Source: Dastarcus helophoroides | Taxonomy: Eukaryota > Arthropoda > Insecta > Coleoptera > Bothrideridae | Assembly: GCA_028583605.1 (NCBI GenBank) | Contig: CM053328.1 | Coordinates: forward strand, 9,192,782 to 9,256,781 | Direction: 5' to 3' | Length of the DNA stretch: 64,000 nt | Part shown: piece by piece, positions 42,100 through 54,419 of the stretch | Layout: each line of letters opens with the position of its first letter | How positions within the stretch are numbered: the first letter of the stretch is position 1 | Notes under the pieces: generated by a model | Told to the model about the DNA's origin: nothing | Database searches by the model: none | What the model saw: the letters and a program-made list of their open reading frames with translations, nothing else | Position numbers and translations under genes: made by a program

Positions 42100-44821
42100 T
42101 GATTTTTATGCGGCGAATTAATACTCACAAATTTAATAGAAAGAAAGAGACCTTTACAAAAGAGTCAAAATTTTCAAAATTAAAATGAACTTTTTAAAAG
42201 AAATCAAATTTCTGGAAAAAAGTCTAAATTTTCAAAAAAATAACATTTAAGTCATAATTTCAAAAAGTAGACCTAAAACTGAAATTTTGAAACAGTGAAA
42301 CTTTTGAAGAAAGCTCGAAATTTTCAAATATAGTCGAAATATTTGAAAAAAGTGCAAATTTCGAAAAGAAGTCCAAATTTCAACCTAAGTCCAAATTTTT
42401 AATAAAAGACGAACTTTTGCAAAAAAACTATAAAATTTTACAAGAAAAGCCAAAATTTAAAAAAAAAACTTAAAAGAACAGTCAAAACATTGATAAAAAG
42501 TTAACATTTTGAAAAAATATCAATCAAGATTTTCAATAGAAAGTGAAAATTTCTAAAAAAACAACGTTAGAATGTTTGAAAAAGATGAAATATTTAAATA
42601 AAAAATCAAAATTTTCGCAAAAAGTCGAAATCCTGAAACAACTTCTATTAATATATTTTTGAAAATTTAATTTTATAATAAAAATTTCAATACTGTTACA
42701 AGTATTCTAATTTTTGACTGCGAACTCAAAATTTTGTGCCACTTTTTTTTGAAATCTAGATTTTAATTTCTAAAATTCGAGTTTTCTCTAGATGCCTAAG
42801 ACTCTAAAAACACTTTGAAAGTTCAGATTTAATTTTAAAAATCTACCTTGTTCTTAACATTTTTATAGTGAGAAGAATATTTTGAACAAAAACAACTTCG
42901 GACCTTTTGAAATTCTGAAGAAAAATCGGAATTCCGATGTTTTTTTTAATATTGACTCGAATAATAGTGTTTTTGACAAATAGATGGCGCTGTGGTCAAT
43001 GTTAGTGATTAAATTCTAACCTTAAAATTGCGTTTCAACTTCTCTGTAAGTAATTTAAATTTACTACTTTATCTCATTTATTTGAAATTTTGCCAACATA
43101 TATTATTTGACAAACATTTTTTGTTACAATTTCAGGATTTCGACCAAGTTTTCAAAAATATATTCTAAATTTTAACTCACAATTTTAATTTTTGTCACCT
43201 TAAAATCCGGTTTCCTGGATTTCGATGTTTATCTGAACATTTTGACTTTATTCTCGATGCTTCGATTCAGAGAAAAATTCAAATTCCTGCTTTAAATTTG
43301 AATCAGAAAAAAGACCAAAACTGGGAAAAGATCTGAATTTTTTAATAACTTCCAAAGTTTTTTGATATTTTGGCTTTTTCTTCTCAATTTTTCAATTCTC
43401 ATTTATAAAAATTTCACTTAAAAAAATTTATAAAAATGAACTCGAAATATCTAGATTTTTCTAAAAAAATGTCTAGGTTTTGAAAAAGTCCAATATTTTA
43501 AAATAATGCATAAATTTCAAAATTTGTTTTAAAAACTTCCAAACATCTTTTGAACTATATTTCTTGGAATATTTTTTGAAAGAAACTGCTGCACGATTTT
43601 GAAAAAATCTGAAGTTAAAAAAAGTCGAGAATAGGAGAATTATTTTTTTTAAAAGTCAAATTTTTCCCAAATAAAGATTGAAAAATAAACCAAAATTATT
43701 TGAAATGTAAAAATTTTTAAAATAGTCAAAATGTTGGAGAATTAAAATTTTGGTAAAAGTCAAAATTTTCAACAGTTGAATTTTTCTAAAAATATTAATA
43801 ATTTGAAATAGGAAAAATTTTAAAAGTAGTCAAATATATGGGAAATGTATGAAAATTTGAAAAAAGTGGCGAGATTCTGAAAAACAATACCTAATTTTGA
43901 AAAAAGTTGAAATTTAAAATTTAAACTGGAAATGTCCATGTTAAAGTTGACTTTTACAAAAAATATAAAACTTATAAACCCAAACTGAAAATTTAGAAAA
44001 AAGGCGGAAATTTGTAATAAACTTGAAATTTATTGAAAAAATCTCCAATCATGAACTTGAAAAAATTCAAGTTAAAGTATAGTTTAAAAAAAAGTACACA
44101 TTTTGAGAAAAACAGGAAATTAACCGCAATGATTCAAGTTTTAAAGTAGCATTTCGAAAATCTGTCCACACTTCCAATTTAAAGTCGAAACGAAATTTGA
44201 AATAATGGAAGAAAATGATATTTTCGAAAAAGTCGAAATGTTAGAAAATAAGACGGGATTTTCAAGAAAAGTCGAAATTAAAAAGACAGCCAAAAAACCA
44301 AATCAAAATTTTCTAAATAAAGTTTAAAATTCTGAAATAAGGATGAAATTTTTCAAAAAAATAAGGTTAAAATTTTGAATAAAAGTTTTGAAGTTGACGT
44401 TCTCAACAAAAAAATGAAATTTTAAAAAATATCGTTAATTTGAATAATGTAAAAATTTTCATGGAAAGTAAAATTTCCCACATAAAGTTAACATTTTCAA
44501 AAATAATCAAAAATCTAAAAAAAAAAATTTTACACGTTGAAGAAATCGACATTTAAAAAAGTTCAAACATTTGAAGTAATAGGGAATTTGCAAAGTTTGT
44601 AATTTTTAAAAGAGCTGAAATTTGGAAAATAGTACAAAAAGATTTGAAAAATAGTCAACATTTTGAAAAATTTTGAAATCTAAAAAAAAACTGATTAACT
44701 TTTGGCAGAATGTTTAAATAAAAAACCCTCATGTCGAAGAAAATCCATAATTATCAAAAATTTTCAAAAATTGCAAAAAGTTTTAAAAAACCAAAATTGT
44801 CAGAAATATTAAATTTTGGAG
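42100..44821 (-). repeat. ~18-base array, A-rich polarity, first part
   Basis: A-runs alternating with GTCGAAATTTT-like blocks, with a mixed, less repetitive interval at about 42,650-43,400. All frames here are low-complexity by-products. Confidence 0.65.
42982..42991 (+). promoter_or_regulatory. AGATGGCGCT core, CTCF-like
   Basis: ATAGATGGCGCTGTGGTC stands out of the array and matches the AGRKGGCGCY core of CTCF sites. Single short site, function inferred only. Confidence 0.3.
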
Positions 44822-44838
44822 AGTTAAAATTTCAAAAA

Positions 44839-45057
44839 TTGAATTACAAATCTTGTCCCATGCATCCAAGAAAGATTAAAAAACACAACAAAGATTACTC
44901 TAACTCTCTGAAGATGATAGCTTGGCTATCGAAACGCGTTAGAGCAACCTTTGTTGTGTTTTTTAATCTTTCCTGGTTTTAGGAGACAAGATTTGCACTT
45001 CAATTTTTGAATAAAACCAAAAACTAGTCCTTGCCACCAAAAAAAAAACAAAAAAAA
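44839..45057 (+). mobile_element. Hairpin retroposon with A-tail and 17 bp target duplication (best example)
   Basis: Starts near TTGAATTACAAATCTTGTCC; the two arms pair over ACACAACAAAG .. CTTTGTTGTGT and beyond; then the tail and about 25 bases of almost pure A. Target duplication AGTTAAAATTTCAAAAA (44,822-44,838) and AGTTGAAATTTTGAAAA (45,058-45,074) agree at 13-14 of 17 positions. In complete copies the element is about 230 bases: 100-base 5' arm, short loop (CAGAGAGATACTG), 100-base 3' arm, 35-base single-stranded tail GAAGATAACCAAGGACCAGT.. ending CCACC, then A's. No protein and no good pol III A/B box pair is present. It must be copied in trans by a LINE. Confidence 0.85.
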
Positions 45058-45074
45058 AGTTGAAATTTTGAAAA

Positions 45075-48000
45075 TTTTCAAAAAAAAATTGCGAAATTTT
45101 CAATGAAGTCAAAATTTTAAAATGACAATTTTCAGAAAAATTTTAAAAATAACCAACCATTTCAAAAATTTTGAAATCAAAAGAAATTGCGATTTAATAA
45201 AAAATCGTAATTTTCAAAAGAGGTTAACTGCTGAAAAGTTCGAAATTTTCAAAAAAAAAATCTAGTGGACAAAAAGTCGAAATTTTGAAAAATTGATGAC
45301 TAAAATATAGTTTTAAAGAATAACCCAAATATTTGAAAAGAGTTGTAACTTAAAAAACCGGTCAAAATTTTCAATTTCTTTAAATTTCGAAAAAAACAGT
45401 GAAATTCTGAGAATTACAGTCAAAATTTTGGAAAAATTTCAGCTTACAAAAAATTTAACATTCTCAAAAAAAGGAAGAATTTTTAGATAGCGGAAATTTT
45501 GACAAAATAACGCAATCATAAAGTTTCCAAAATTTTCAAAAAAGCCTAATATTTGAAAATATTTGAAAGTTTGAAAATCGAAATTTTAAAAAAATTAAAA
45601 GTTTGAATTTAGTCTAAATTTTGAAAAGTCAAATTTAAAAGATAGTCGAAAATTTTTAAGAAAATTTAAATTTAGAAGAAAGTAAATTTTTCAAGAAAAC
45701 TGAAATAACACAAAAGATAAAATTTCGGAAGGTCTAAATATGGAAAAAAATCAAAATTTTCAGTCTTTAAAAATTTGAAAATGTGAAAAAGGCCAAATTC
45801 AGAAGTCAAAATTTTCAAAAAAATCTCAAAGGGTGGTCCAAATTTTAAAGTATCAAAATTTTGGAAAAAATAAAATTTACAAATAAAACAATGAAAAACT
45901 GAAGACAAGGTGAAATTTTCAAATAATTTCATATGTCGAAAAAAAGTGAAATTCCTGAAAGAGTTCTAAAATTTCAAATAGTCTGAATTTTGGAAAAAGT
46001 TAAGCTTACAAAAAACTTGATATTTTCAAAAAAAAGTAAAAATGCTTAAATATTTTTACTGCTTGAACAGCGGAAACTGAAATCATAAAAAAAATCAAGA
46101 TTTTCAAGAAAGCCTAACTTTTGAAATATAAATCGAAACTTTGAAAAGTCGAAATTTTCAAAAGAAGTTGAAATTCACAGAAAGATAAAATTTCGAAATA
46201 AGTTCTAAATTCGGAAACAGCTGAAATCTTTCAAATTTCCAAAATTATCGAAATTTTCAAAACAAGTTAAATTTAAAAAAAAAGTTTTTAAAAAATGTCG
46301 AAATTGTTACAAGATCGGAATTTTCAGAAAAGGCCAAATTTTCCAAAACACTGGAAACTTAAAAAAAGTGGAATTTAAATACCAAAAGTGAAAATTAACG
46401 AAATGGAATAATTCAAAAATAACCAAATTGTCAAAATTAGAATTTCAAACAAAAATCAGTCAAAATGTCAGTTTTAAAAAAGGGAAAATTTTAAAAAGTC
46501 TACATTTTGGAAGAAGTTCTGCTTACAAAAAACTTGACATTTCCGAAAAATAAATTATAGATATAAATATAAATATTCAGAGAGCGGAAAGGGGATTTTC
46601 AATAAGGCCTAATTCTTTTAAGAAATTGAAATTTCGAAAAGTCGAAATTAAAAAAAAAATTTTTGAACTTAGTCTAAATTTTGAGGTCACATTTTAAAAC
46701 GAGAGAAAAATATTTGAAATTTTAAAAAAGATATTTTTTTTTAAAAACATACATTCAAAAATTTCGATAAAAAGTCTAAATTTAAAAAAGCTGAAATTTC
46801 CAGAAATGTCAAAATTTTCAAAAAATGTTATATTTTTGGAAACTTGACCTTTTCAAAATAAAGTTGAAATTAAAACCAAATTTTAAAAAGGTCAGAGTTT
46901 TCAAGAAGGACGAAATATTTTAAAACATTTGAAACTTTTAAAAAAGTTAATTTAAAAAAAAGAGTCGCGAAAAATATAATGGAAATTTTGAAAAAGGACT
47001 AAATATTTTAAATATAATATATATAATAGTGTAAATTAAAAATAAATTGAATAATTCAAAAGGGATCATAATTTTTAAAAACGGAAAATTCCTAGTAGTC
47101 AAAATTTTAGAAAATTTAAAAAACTTAACATTTTAGAAAAAAAAATTGGTAAAATTTAAATAGCGGAAATTTTGATAAATTAACGAAATCAAAAAAATAA
47201 CCCAGATTTTCAAAATAGCTTAATATTTGAAAAAAATCGAAATTTGAAACGGCGAAGTTTTTAAAAAAGTAAAAAGTTGGATTTTTAAAAATTTGAACTT
47301 TTCAAAAAAAAATGAAGAAATTGAAATCTAATTTTTAAAAGGTTGGAATTTTCAATATAGACGAAATTTTCACAAACATTCGAAACTTTTAAAAAAGTGG
47401 AGTTTAAAAGAAAAGTGGAGACTTACAAAACATCGAAATTTGGAAAAAAGCCAGAATATTTTAGAAAGGTGGAAATTAAGAAAGTTGAAACAATTCAAAA
47501 GGAATTAAAACTTTCAGAATTTCGAGAAAAAGTCTCCAAAAGTTTAAAAAGCCAACATTTTGAAAAAGGTAATAATATAAATATCTGAATATTTTTTAAA
47601 TCAGAATTTTTAGGAAAATCGATCTTTTAAGAGTTGAAACTGTTTCAAAATATATTTTTTAAAAGCGCCAGAGCTGTTTAAAAAAGTTGTAATTTTGGCA
47701 ATAAGTTGAAACTAGTCAAAATTTTCAGTAAAGCCTAAAATCTATTTTGGTAGTCAATTTTCTAAATAGCTGTTTGGGTTGAAGTTTTTAAAATAATTCT
47801 AATTCTACAAAAAAAAAACTCGAACTCGAAAATTTTGAAAACGGTCGAAATATTAAAAAAATATTAAAAATTGAAAAAAGGACACGATTCTCAAAAAAAC
47901 AAAATCTTCATAAAAAGTGGAAATAAAAATATCTAAATTTTCAAATCTGACGAAAAAATTGATTCCTTAAAAAAATTGAAACTTAGGAAAATGATTTTTT

Positions 48001-48140
48001 AAATCAAAATTTTCCAAAAACTCAAATTTTTTAAAAAGTAGCCATTTTTTAAATTAAAAAATTGAGAGGAAATGGAAATAACAATTTTCGAAATAAATAG
48101 AATTTTCAAAGAAATGTTTTTTTTGATTTTAAAGTAGAAG
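45075..48140 (-). repeat. ~18-base array, A-rich polarity, with ~510-580 bp higher-order units
   Basis: The block AAACTTGACATTTTC (or AAATTTAACATTCTC) followed after 30-50 bases by AGCGGAAA recurs at about 45,455, 46,016, 46,530 and 47,108. Spacing is thus 561, 514 and 578 bases. Frames inside are not genes. Confidence 0.65.
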
Positions 48141-48268
48141 AAAAGATTCATAAATAATCTCTATTTATAATAACTACTTTAGAATAAACATTCAAATCCT
48201 ATGCCTAACCTAAACGCTAGTTGCTGTAAATGCTCTATCGAGAATCGGTTTCTCAAAATTTAGACAGA

Positions 48269-48567
48269 GTGAAAATTTTAAGGATAAAAAAATTAGTAAT
48301 TCAAGACATGTCAGAAAAAAAAGGAATATCTTTCGAGAAACTTTAACTTCTCAACCTCAAATTATTTAATATTTGAATAAGCAAATGTGTTGGAAATTAA
48401 AGTTAATTACACAAAGTGAAAATTTTAAGGAAAATAAAAATTAGTAATCCAAGACATGTTAAAAAAAAAAAGGAATATCCTTCGAGAAACTTTAACTTCT
48501 CAGCCTCAAATTATTTAATTTTTGAATAAGCAAAAGAAATGTGTTGGGAACTAAAGTGAATTACACA
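48269..48567 (+). repeat. Recent tandem duplication, 147-base period
   Basis: Units 48,269-48,415 and 48,416-48,567 are about 90 percent identical, including long shared blocks such as CGAGAAACTTTAACTTCTCA. Confidence 0.9.
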
Positions 48568-48569
48568 TC

Positions 48570-49560
48570 AACGAAACAAAAGTGCATCAAAGCGACCGAG
48601 TGGGTAATTCGATTACATCACGCGACAACATAACAAATTTTTCACTATTTGATCGAAACAAGTAAGAATAGTACGACCTATTTAAGCTTATGAGTTAGGC
48701 AAAGTCGACTAAAAATCGATGAAATGGGAGACAAGGAAACAGACAAGCGATGTAAATAATGAACGTCGTGCTTAGTTTTCGCCATTATATCAAATCTTGG
48801 GGTCGGCCCTAGTGACCTCTGGCCGTGGGCCATGGCCTACTCCACTCTACATATAGTCGGAAAGGTTTGGCAACTTTCACGGTGGTATCACCTTAATACG
48901 CCCCAATTTGATATACGAATGAAACGGCGATATGACGGTGCGTGGAAAGCGCGAAAAACAAATTACTATGTCGATGGGATTGTTGCTTATTGATTTCTGG
49001 AAACAGAAAGAAATATTTGTTTACTTGCCAAATCCAACACTGGTTTGAGTTTGATCAGGGCGAAAGCAAAACAGCTGAATATGTAACGGCCTCGAATGCG
49101 TACGGGGTTCATTTGGAAAATTAGTCGAAAGAGAAGCTTAAATATGGAAATATATTTCGATAAAGACCATCAAAAGAGACATTATAAGGGCTGGTATGTC
49201 AGTGACCCTCGAAACATGGTCACTAGATAAACTCAAAGGAGCTACACTTTTATTTTTTATTTAAGTACCATTTTCAACATTAATTTAATGGTTAATTCGG
49301 ATAAGAATATTTTAAATGAGTTGAATAACACCTTTACGCCATCTAGAGGGAGTGTCGAGGTTATTTCAGCATTTTAAATAGACGTCGACAAGAAATAATA
49401 AAGTACTCCATAATTCACGAGTAAATAAGGGTAGTCGAAGAAAATCTTAAAACTAAGGGCAGGTGTGCTAAAGAAAGATAAACCATGATAGTTCTGGAGA
49501 TATAAAAGTTTACAGGGACTGTCAAGTTGAAAACTTCCAAAAAACGAGTTCTGAAATCCC
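48570..49560. other. GC-richer unique island, no gene recognised
   Basis: Balanced composition especially at 48,790-48,960 (GGTCGGCCCTAGTGACCTCT, then TGGCCGTGGGCCATGGCC). A 60-codon plus frame (48,942-49,124) and minus frames near 49,374-49,606 carry no motif. Regulatory or old coding DNA are both possible. Confidence 0.35.
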
Positions 49561-49573
49561 AAGTAAAGTTACG

Positions 49574-49968
49574 GGTTGAAATACAAATCTTATCCCCTGA
49601 AACCAAGAAAGATTAAAAAACACAACAAAGGTTGCTCTAACGCGCTTCGATAGCTAAGCTATCATCTTCAGAGAGATATTGAAATGCAGAATTTGTCCCC
49701 TGAAACCAAGAAAGATTAAAAAACACAACTTCAGAGAGAAACTGTTTCTCTCTGAAGATGACACGCGTTAGAGCAACCTTTGTTGGGTTTTATAATCTTT
49801 CTTGGTTTCAGGGTACAAATTCTGTATTTCAATTTTTGAAGATAACCAAGGACCAGCCCATTCCATCAAATTCAGAGAGATACTTTTAATCTTTCTTGGT
49901 TTCAGGGGACAAGATTTGTATTTCAATTTTTGAAAATAACCAGGACCAGTCCGTTCGGTTCAAAAAAA
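49574..49968 (+). mobile_element. Composite of three partial hairpin retroposons
   Basis: A 5' half (49,574-49,677) is followed by a shortened hairpin (49,680-49,867, its central loop reduced to CAGAGAGAAACTGTTTCTCTCTG) and then a third 3' half (about 49,868-49,962) ending in A10. The outer flanks both contain AAAGTTACG (49,565-49,573 and 49,969-49,977), so the whole composite may have moved as one unit or formed by recombination between copies. Confidence 0.75.
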
Positions 49969-50189
49969 AAAGTTACGAAACGATTTAAATTTTGAGGCCT
50001 TGTTTACATATGTTATAGGTTCGTGCTTATTAACGCGAATAAATATTTTTAAAAAATAGACAATTTATGTTAAACAGAAAAAAGCTTGTACGATGCAGTG
50101 GTACAGTCAGAGGGAGTCCTTGAGAGTTCAAGCCCCCTCGCCCTTTTCTGCTGAGCCTATTTGACATGAAAGAGTTCAAAGTAAAAATG

Positions 50190-53100
50190 AACTATAGACG
50201 AAATATTAAAAAATCAGACATTGTATATTTTACGTTAAAGTTTCAAAAAGAACTTAAAAATTCTCAAAAAAAATTTGAAATTACTCAAAAAATGTTCTAA
50301 ATATTTAATAGTTTTTCAAAATTTTTAATTTTTCAAATTTTTGAACTAATTTTTAATTTTTTCTGCTAAATCGAAAAATTCCACTTTGAAATCGAAATAT
50401 CAAAAGTTTTAGATTGAATTTTCGGCATCAGGGACATTTATGAGGTTTAACCAAACACATCCTATTTATTGGTGATATTTTTGTTTTTAGAAATTTAAAC
50501 TTTTTTGAAAATCTTGATTCCTGTTGAAAATTTCTATTTTTCTAATCTTTTATATTCCTCTTGAATTTTTAAATTTTTTGGAAAACTTTATTTGAAAATT
50601 TCAAAATTCACGTTCCCATTAAAAATGACCTCCCTTTTTTAATTTTAGTTTGACATTTCAACTTTGAAATTTTGATTTACTATTTATAAATCCGACGTAA
50701 ATTCAACTTTTGAAAAAATATCAATGATTGATGATTCTTTTAAATTTGAAATTTTAGAAATTTTTGGCTTTTAAAATTATTTATTTACTTAAAATTTCAG
50801 GGTTTTTTTAAAATTTCGAATTTTATTTAAAATTTTTACATTTTTAAACAATTCGAATTTAAAATTCTTACTTATTCTGAAAATGTCAACTTTTGACAAT
50901 TTATTTCATTTCTTTTTTCTAAATTGTGTCGTTTTTCAAAATTTCGAGTTTTTCTGAAAATTGTTTTTTTGATTTTTTTAAATTCTGTATTTATTGAAAA
51001 TTAGGCCTTTATTTCTTAAAAATCTTGACATAAAATTTCGACTTTTTTCAATATTTGGACTTTTTTTACTTTCCATTTTAAGACTGTCTTTTTTTTTAAT
51101 TCGACTTTTTGAACATTTCTACTTATTTTAATTACCTCGCGAAGTTTATTCTCGAAATATCAAGCAAAATTTACTTTCATTCAAAGAAAAATCGATGCAA
51201 TTTCGACTTGTTTGATACGTTGGATTTTTGTAAATTTTCACTTTTTTCAAGTTTTCGATCTTTCACCAAAATATGCATTTTTTTTTAATTTCAACCTTTT
51301 ATATTTAAAATTTTGACTTATTTTTCAAGCAGACATTTTTAAAATACAATGCTTCATGACAATTTTGACCCTTTTTAAAATTTTGCCCCTTCTTAAAATT
51401 TCAACCTTTTTAAAAAATTTCTGTTTTCTATTTTTATTTAATATTTTGACCTTTTTCCATATTACAAATTTAAAATTTTTACCCATTTTGAAAACTAGGG
51501 CTTTCCGAATTTCTTAAAAATCTTGACATAAAATTTCAATTTTTTCTCAATATTTCGACTTTTTTACTTTCCATTTTAACACTTTGTCTTTTTTTTAGTT
51601 TTACCTTTTGAACATTTCTAGCCTTTTTAATTACTTCGCAAAGTCTATTCTCGAAATATCATGTAAAATTTACTTTTATTTTTTTTTGATTTTTTTGACT
51701 TGTTTGATAAATTGGATTTTTGTAAATTTTCACATTTTTCAAATTTTCGAGCTTTCTCCAAAATTTCCACTTTTCTTTTAATTTAAACCTTTTATATTCA
51801 AAATTGTAGACGTTTTTAGAATATAATGATCCTTGAAAATTATGACGCTTTTTAAAATTTTGTCCCATTTTAAGATTTTAATCTTTTTAAAAAATGTCTG
51901 TTTTCTACTTTTATTGAATATTTTGACCTTTTTCAATATTACAAATTTAAAATTTTTACCTATTTTGAAAATTGGGTCTTTTCCAAATTTCTTAAAAATC
52001 TTGACATAAAATTTCGATTTTTTATCAATATTTCGACTTTTTTACCTTCAATTTTAGAGCTCCACTTTTTTGAAAATTTCTACCCTTTTTAATTATTTCG
52101 CGAAGTTTATTCTCGAGGTATCATGTAAAATTTACTTTTATTTAAAAAAAAATCGATGCCATTTTAACTTGCTCGATACGTAGGATTTTTTTAAATTTTC
52201 CCTTTTTTTCTAATTTTTGATCTTTCTTCAAAATTTTCATTTTTTTTAAATTTCAACCTTTTAAAATCAGATTTTTGATTTATTTCCAAAGCAATCCTTT
52301 CTTAGAAAATCTTGACCCTTTTTATAATTTCGACTTTTTTAAAAAATTTCTATTTTCCATTTTTATTTAAAATTTTGATCTTTTTCAATATATTTAATAT
52401 TTAAAATTTTACCTTATTTGAAAATGCCAACTCTCAGCAAATGCACCTATTTTCTAAATATTGCCATTTTTCCAAATTCTGACTTTTTTTGAAAATTTTT
52501 GGTTTTGTTTTGAAAATTCGAATTTTTTTATTTATTATTATTATTTTATTTATTTTTTTTCATTAAAAATGTAGACTTTTCCAATTGCTTAAAATTATTT
52601 ACATAAAATATCGACATTTTTTCTATATTTAGATTTTATTCGTTAATTCAATTATTGTGAAATAGATAATTTTCAATTCAAAAACTTGGTTTTTTTTGGA
52701 AATTAAATTTAGACTATTTTTTTTTGATTATTTCTCGAAGTTTAATTTTATTTAAAACAAAATTGACAAAATTTTGAGTTACTTGTACAGGTTGGATTTT
52801 TCAAAATGTTATCTTTTTTGAAATTTTCGACCTTTTCCCAAAATTTCCATTTTTTTTTATATCATCAAAATTTCGACTAATTCTCGAAGTTTTGCATAAA
52901 ATAAACCTCTTTCCGAATTTCGACCTTTTTTTTTAAATTTAAACCTCTTCTGAAAGTTTATATATGTACTTTTCTAAAATTTCGGCTTTTTCAAAATTTT
53001 CGATGTTTTTTCACAACTTTTACCTTTCCTCAAAACATCAAATGGTTGTAAATTCGACACTTTAAAAAATTCGTCTTTTTCCAAAATTTTCGATTTTTTT

Positions 53101-53330
53101 TAAGAATTTAACCTTTTAAATTCCGCATTTTTAAAATTTTGACCGAATTGTATAAAACAGATTCGGAAAGATTTTGACTTTTTTGAAAAATTTCGAGAAT
53201 TGTGACAAAATTTTAATCTTTCCTCAACATTTTGACTTATTTTTCAAAACGTTGATTTCTTCTGCAAATCCCATTATGTTGAAATCCTTTTTTTTACCAT
53301 CAACCTTGACTGCTTAGTATTACAAATTTT
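50190..53330 (+). repeat. ~18-base array, T-rich, with ~480-500 bp higher-order units
   Basis: TTTCTTAAAAATCTTGACAT followed by AAAATTTCG recurs at about 51,012, 51,511 and 51,988. Each is followed by TTTTTTACTTTCCATTTTA-like and CGCGAAGTTTATTCTCGA-like blocks in the same order. Confidence 0.7.
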
Positions 53331-53347
53331 TTCGAAATTCTTTTTTG

Positions 53348-53395
53348 CATTTCAATTTTTGAAGAAAACCAAGGACCAGTCCGTTCCATCAAAAT
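53348..53395 (+). mobile_element. Hairpin retroposon, 3' tail only
   Basis: Only the last 48 bases of the element remain (TTTCAATTTTTGAAG .. CCGTTCCATCAAAA). A severely 5'-truncated insertion, as LINE machinery commonly makes. Confidence 0.75.
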
Positions 53396-53399
53396 TGTG

Positions 53400-54415
53400 G
53401 CATCCAAATTCTATTTCAAAATTTAAATATTAAGTTCAAGAAGGTTTTCAATTCAAATGTTTTCCAATATTTTTCTTATATTTCGATTTAAACTCGAAAT
53501 TTCAACCATTATCTCGAGTTTTTAATTTTTTATCTAAATTATTTTTTAAAAAAATCATTTTCTTTTGAAATTTCTAACAATTTTTTTTAGGTCTAGTATA
53601 AGTATGGTACAGATATAGTATAGGTAATTTCAGTTTTCCCTTTTTTCTAAAATTTCAGTTATAAACTTGGAAGTTAACGGAAAAATAATGCAAATGTCTT
53701 TTCTTTTTTAACTTTTTCTTTCTTTTCTCAAAATTTTGAGTATAAACTTTTAATTTTTTTACTTCTTTTTCTTTAAAGTATCTTTGGAAACTCAAATTTT
53801 CACTTTTACTGTAACTATTTACTTTATATTCTAAATTTCGATCTAACTTTTGAGATTTCCATGCTTTTCTAGAGATAAAATCTTTTAAAAACACTAAAAA
53901 TTTTGCATAACTTCTATTGCTTTGCTACAAATTTCGAGTTGTTTTTTTATAATTTCCCAATGTTTTTTCATCATTCCAGTAACACTTTTAGTTTTAATTT
54001 TATTACTAAAATTTCGAACATAAACGTCGTATTTTTTATTAAAATACGATTTCCTCCAAAAAAAAAATGTTTCTGAAAATTTCAATATTTAATTTCACAT
54101 GAAAAATTACAAAGCAGCAATTTCCTGGGTGCACTACTGATACCACGTGTCCCATATTCTTTAGAAAATAAATACGAAAATTACCTTTAAATTGTTGTAA
54201 TTAATTTAAAAATTAATGTATTCTGTTAAGGTAATTCAGTTGCTTTTCTATAGATTTTCTCTAAATTGCTGTCAGGTATTTATAACACTGCTGCCCATAC
54301 ACCTACAAAATTAAAAGACCTGTGGCAATACCAAAGTCGAGATATTCAATGTCAAACTTACTATATTTAACGTGTAAGGAAAGGCGCGAAGAGATTTTAA
54401 TTTATTGTATCCCTA
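53400..54415. other. AT-rich stretch, nothing recognised
   Basis: Low-complexity minus-strand frames of 60-79 codons (53,655-53,894; 53,894-54,085) are Lys/Phe-rich and not convincing. No RNA gene. Confidence 0.4.
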
Positions 54416-54419
54416 CCTT

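Noticed and set aside
44839..45057. Hairpin family as ordinary MITEs of a DNA transposon
   Set aside because: Ends are not symmetrical, copies are truncated at one side only, tails are A-rich, and duplications are 13-17 bases.
44839..45057. Pol III promoter within the hairpin retroposon (GCTCTAACG / GTTTCGATAGCC)
   Set aside because: The A-box match is poor and the two boxes would be only about 13 bases apart.
50092..50145. tRNA-like GCAGTGGTACAG .. GAGTTCAAGCCCC
   Set aside because: Box sequences are weak, spacing is short and no cloverleaf can be drawn.
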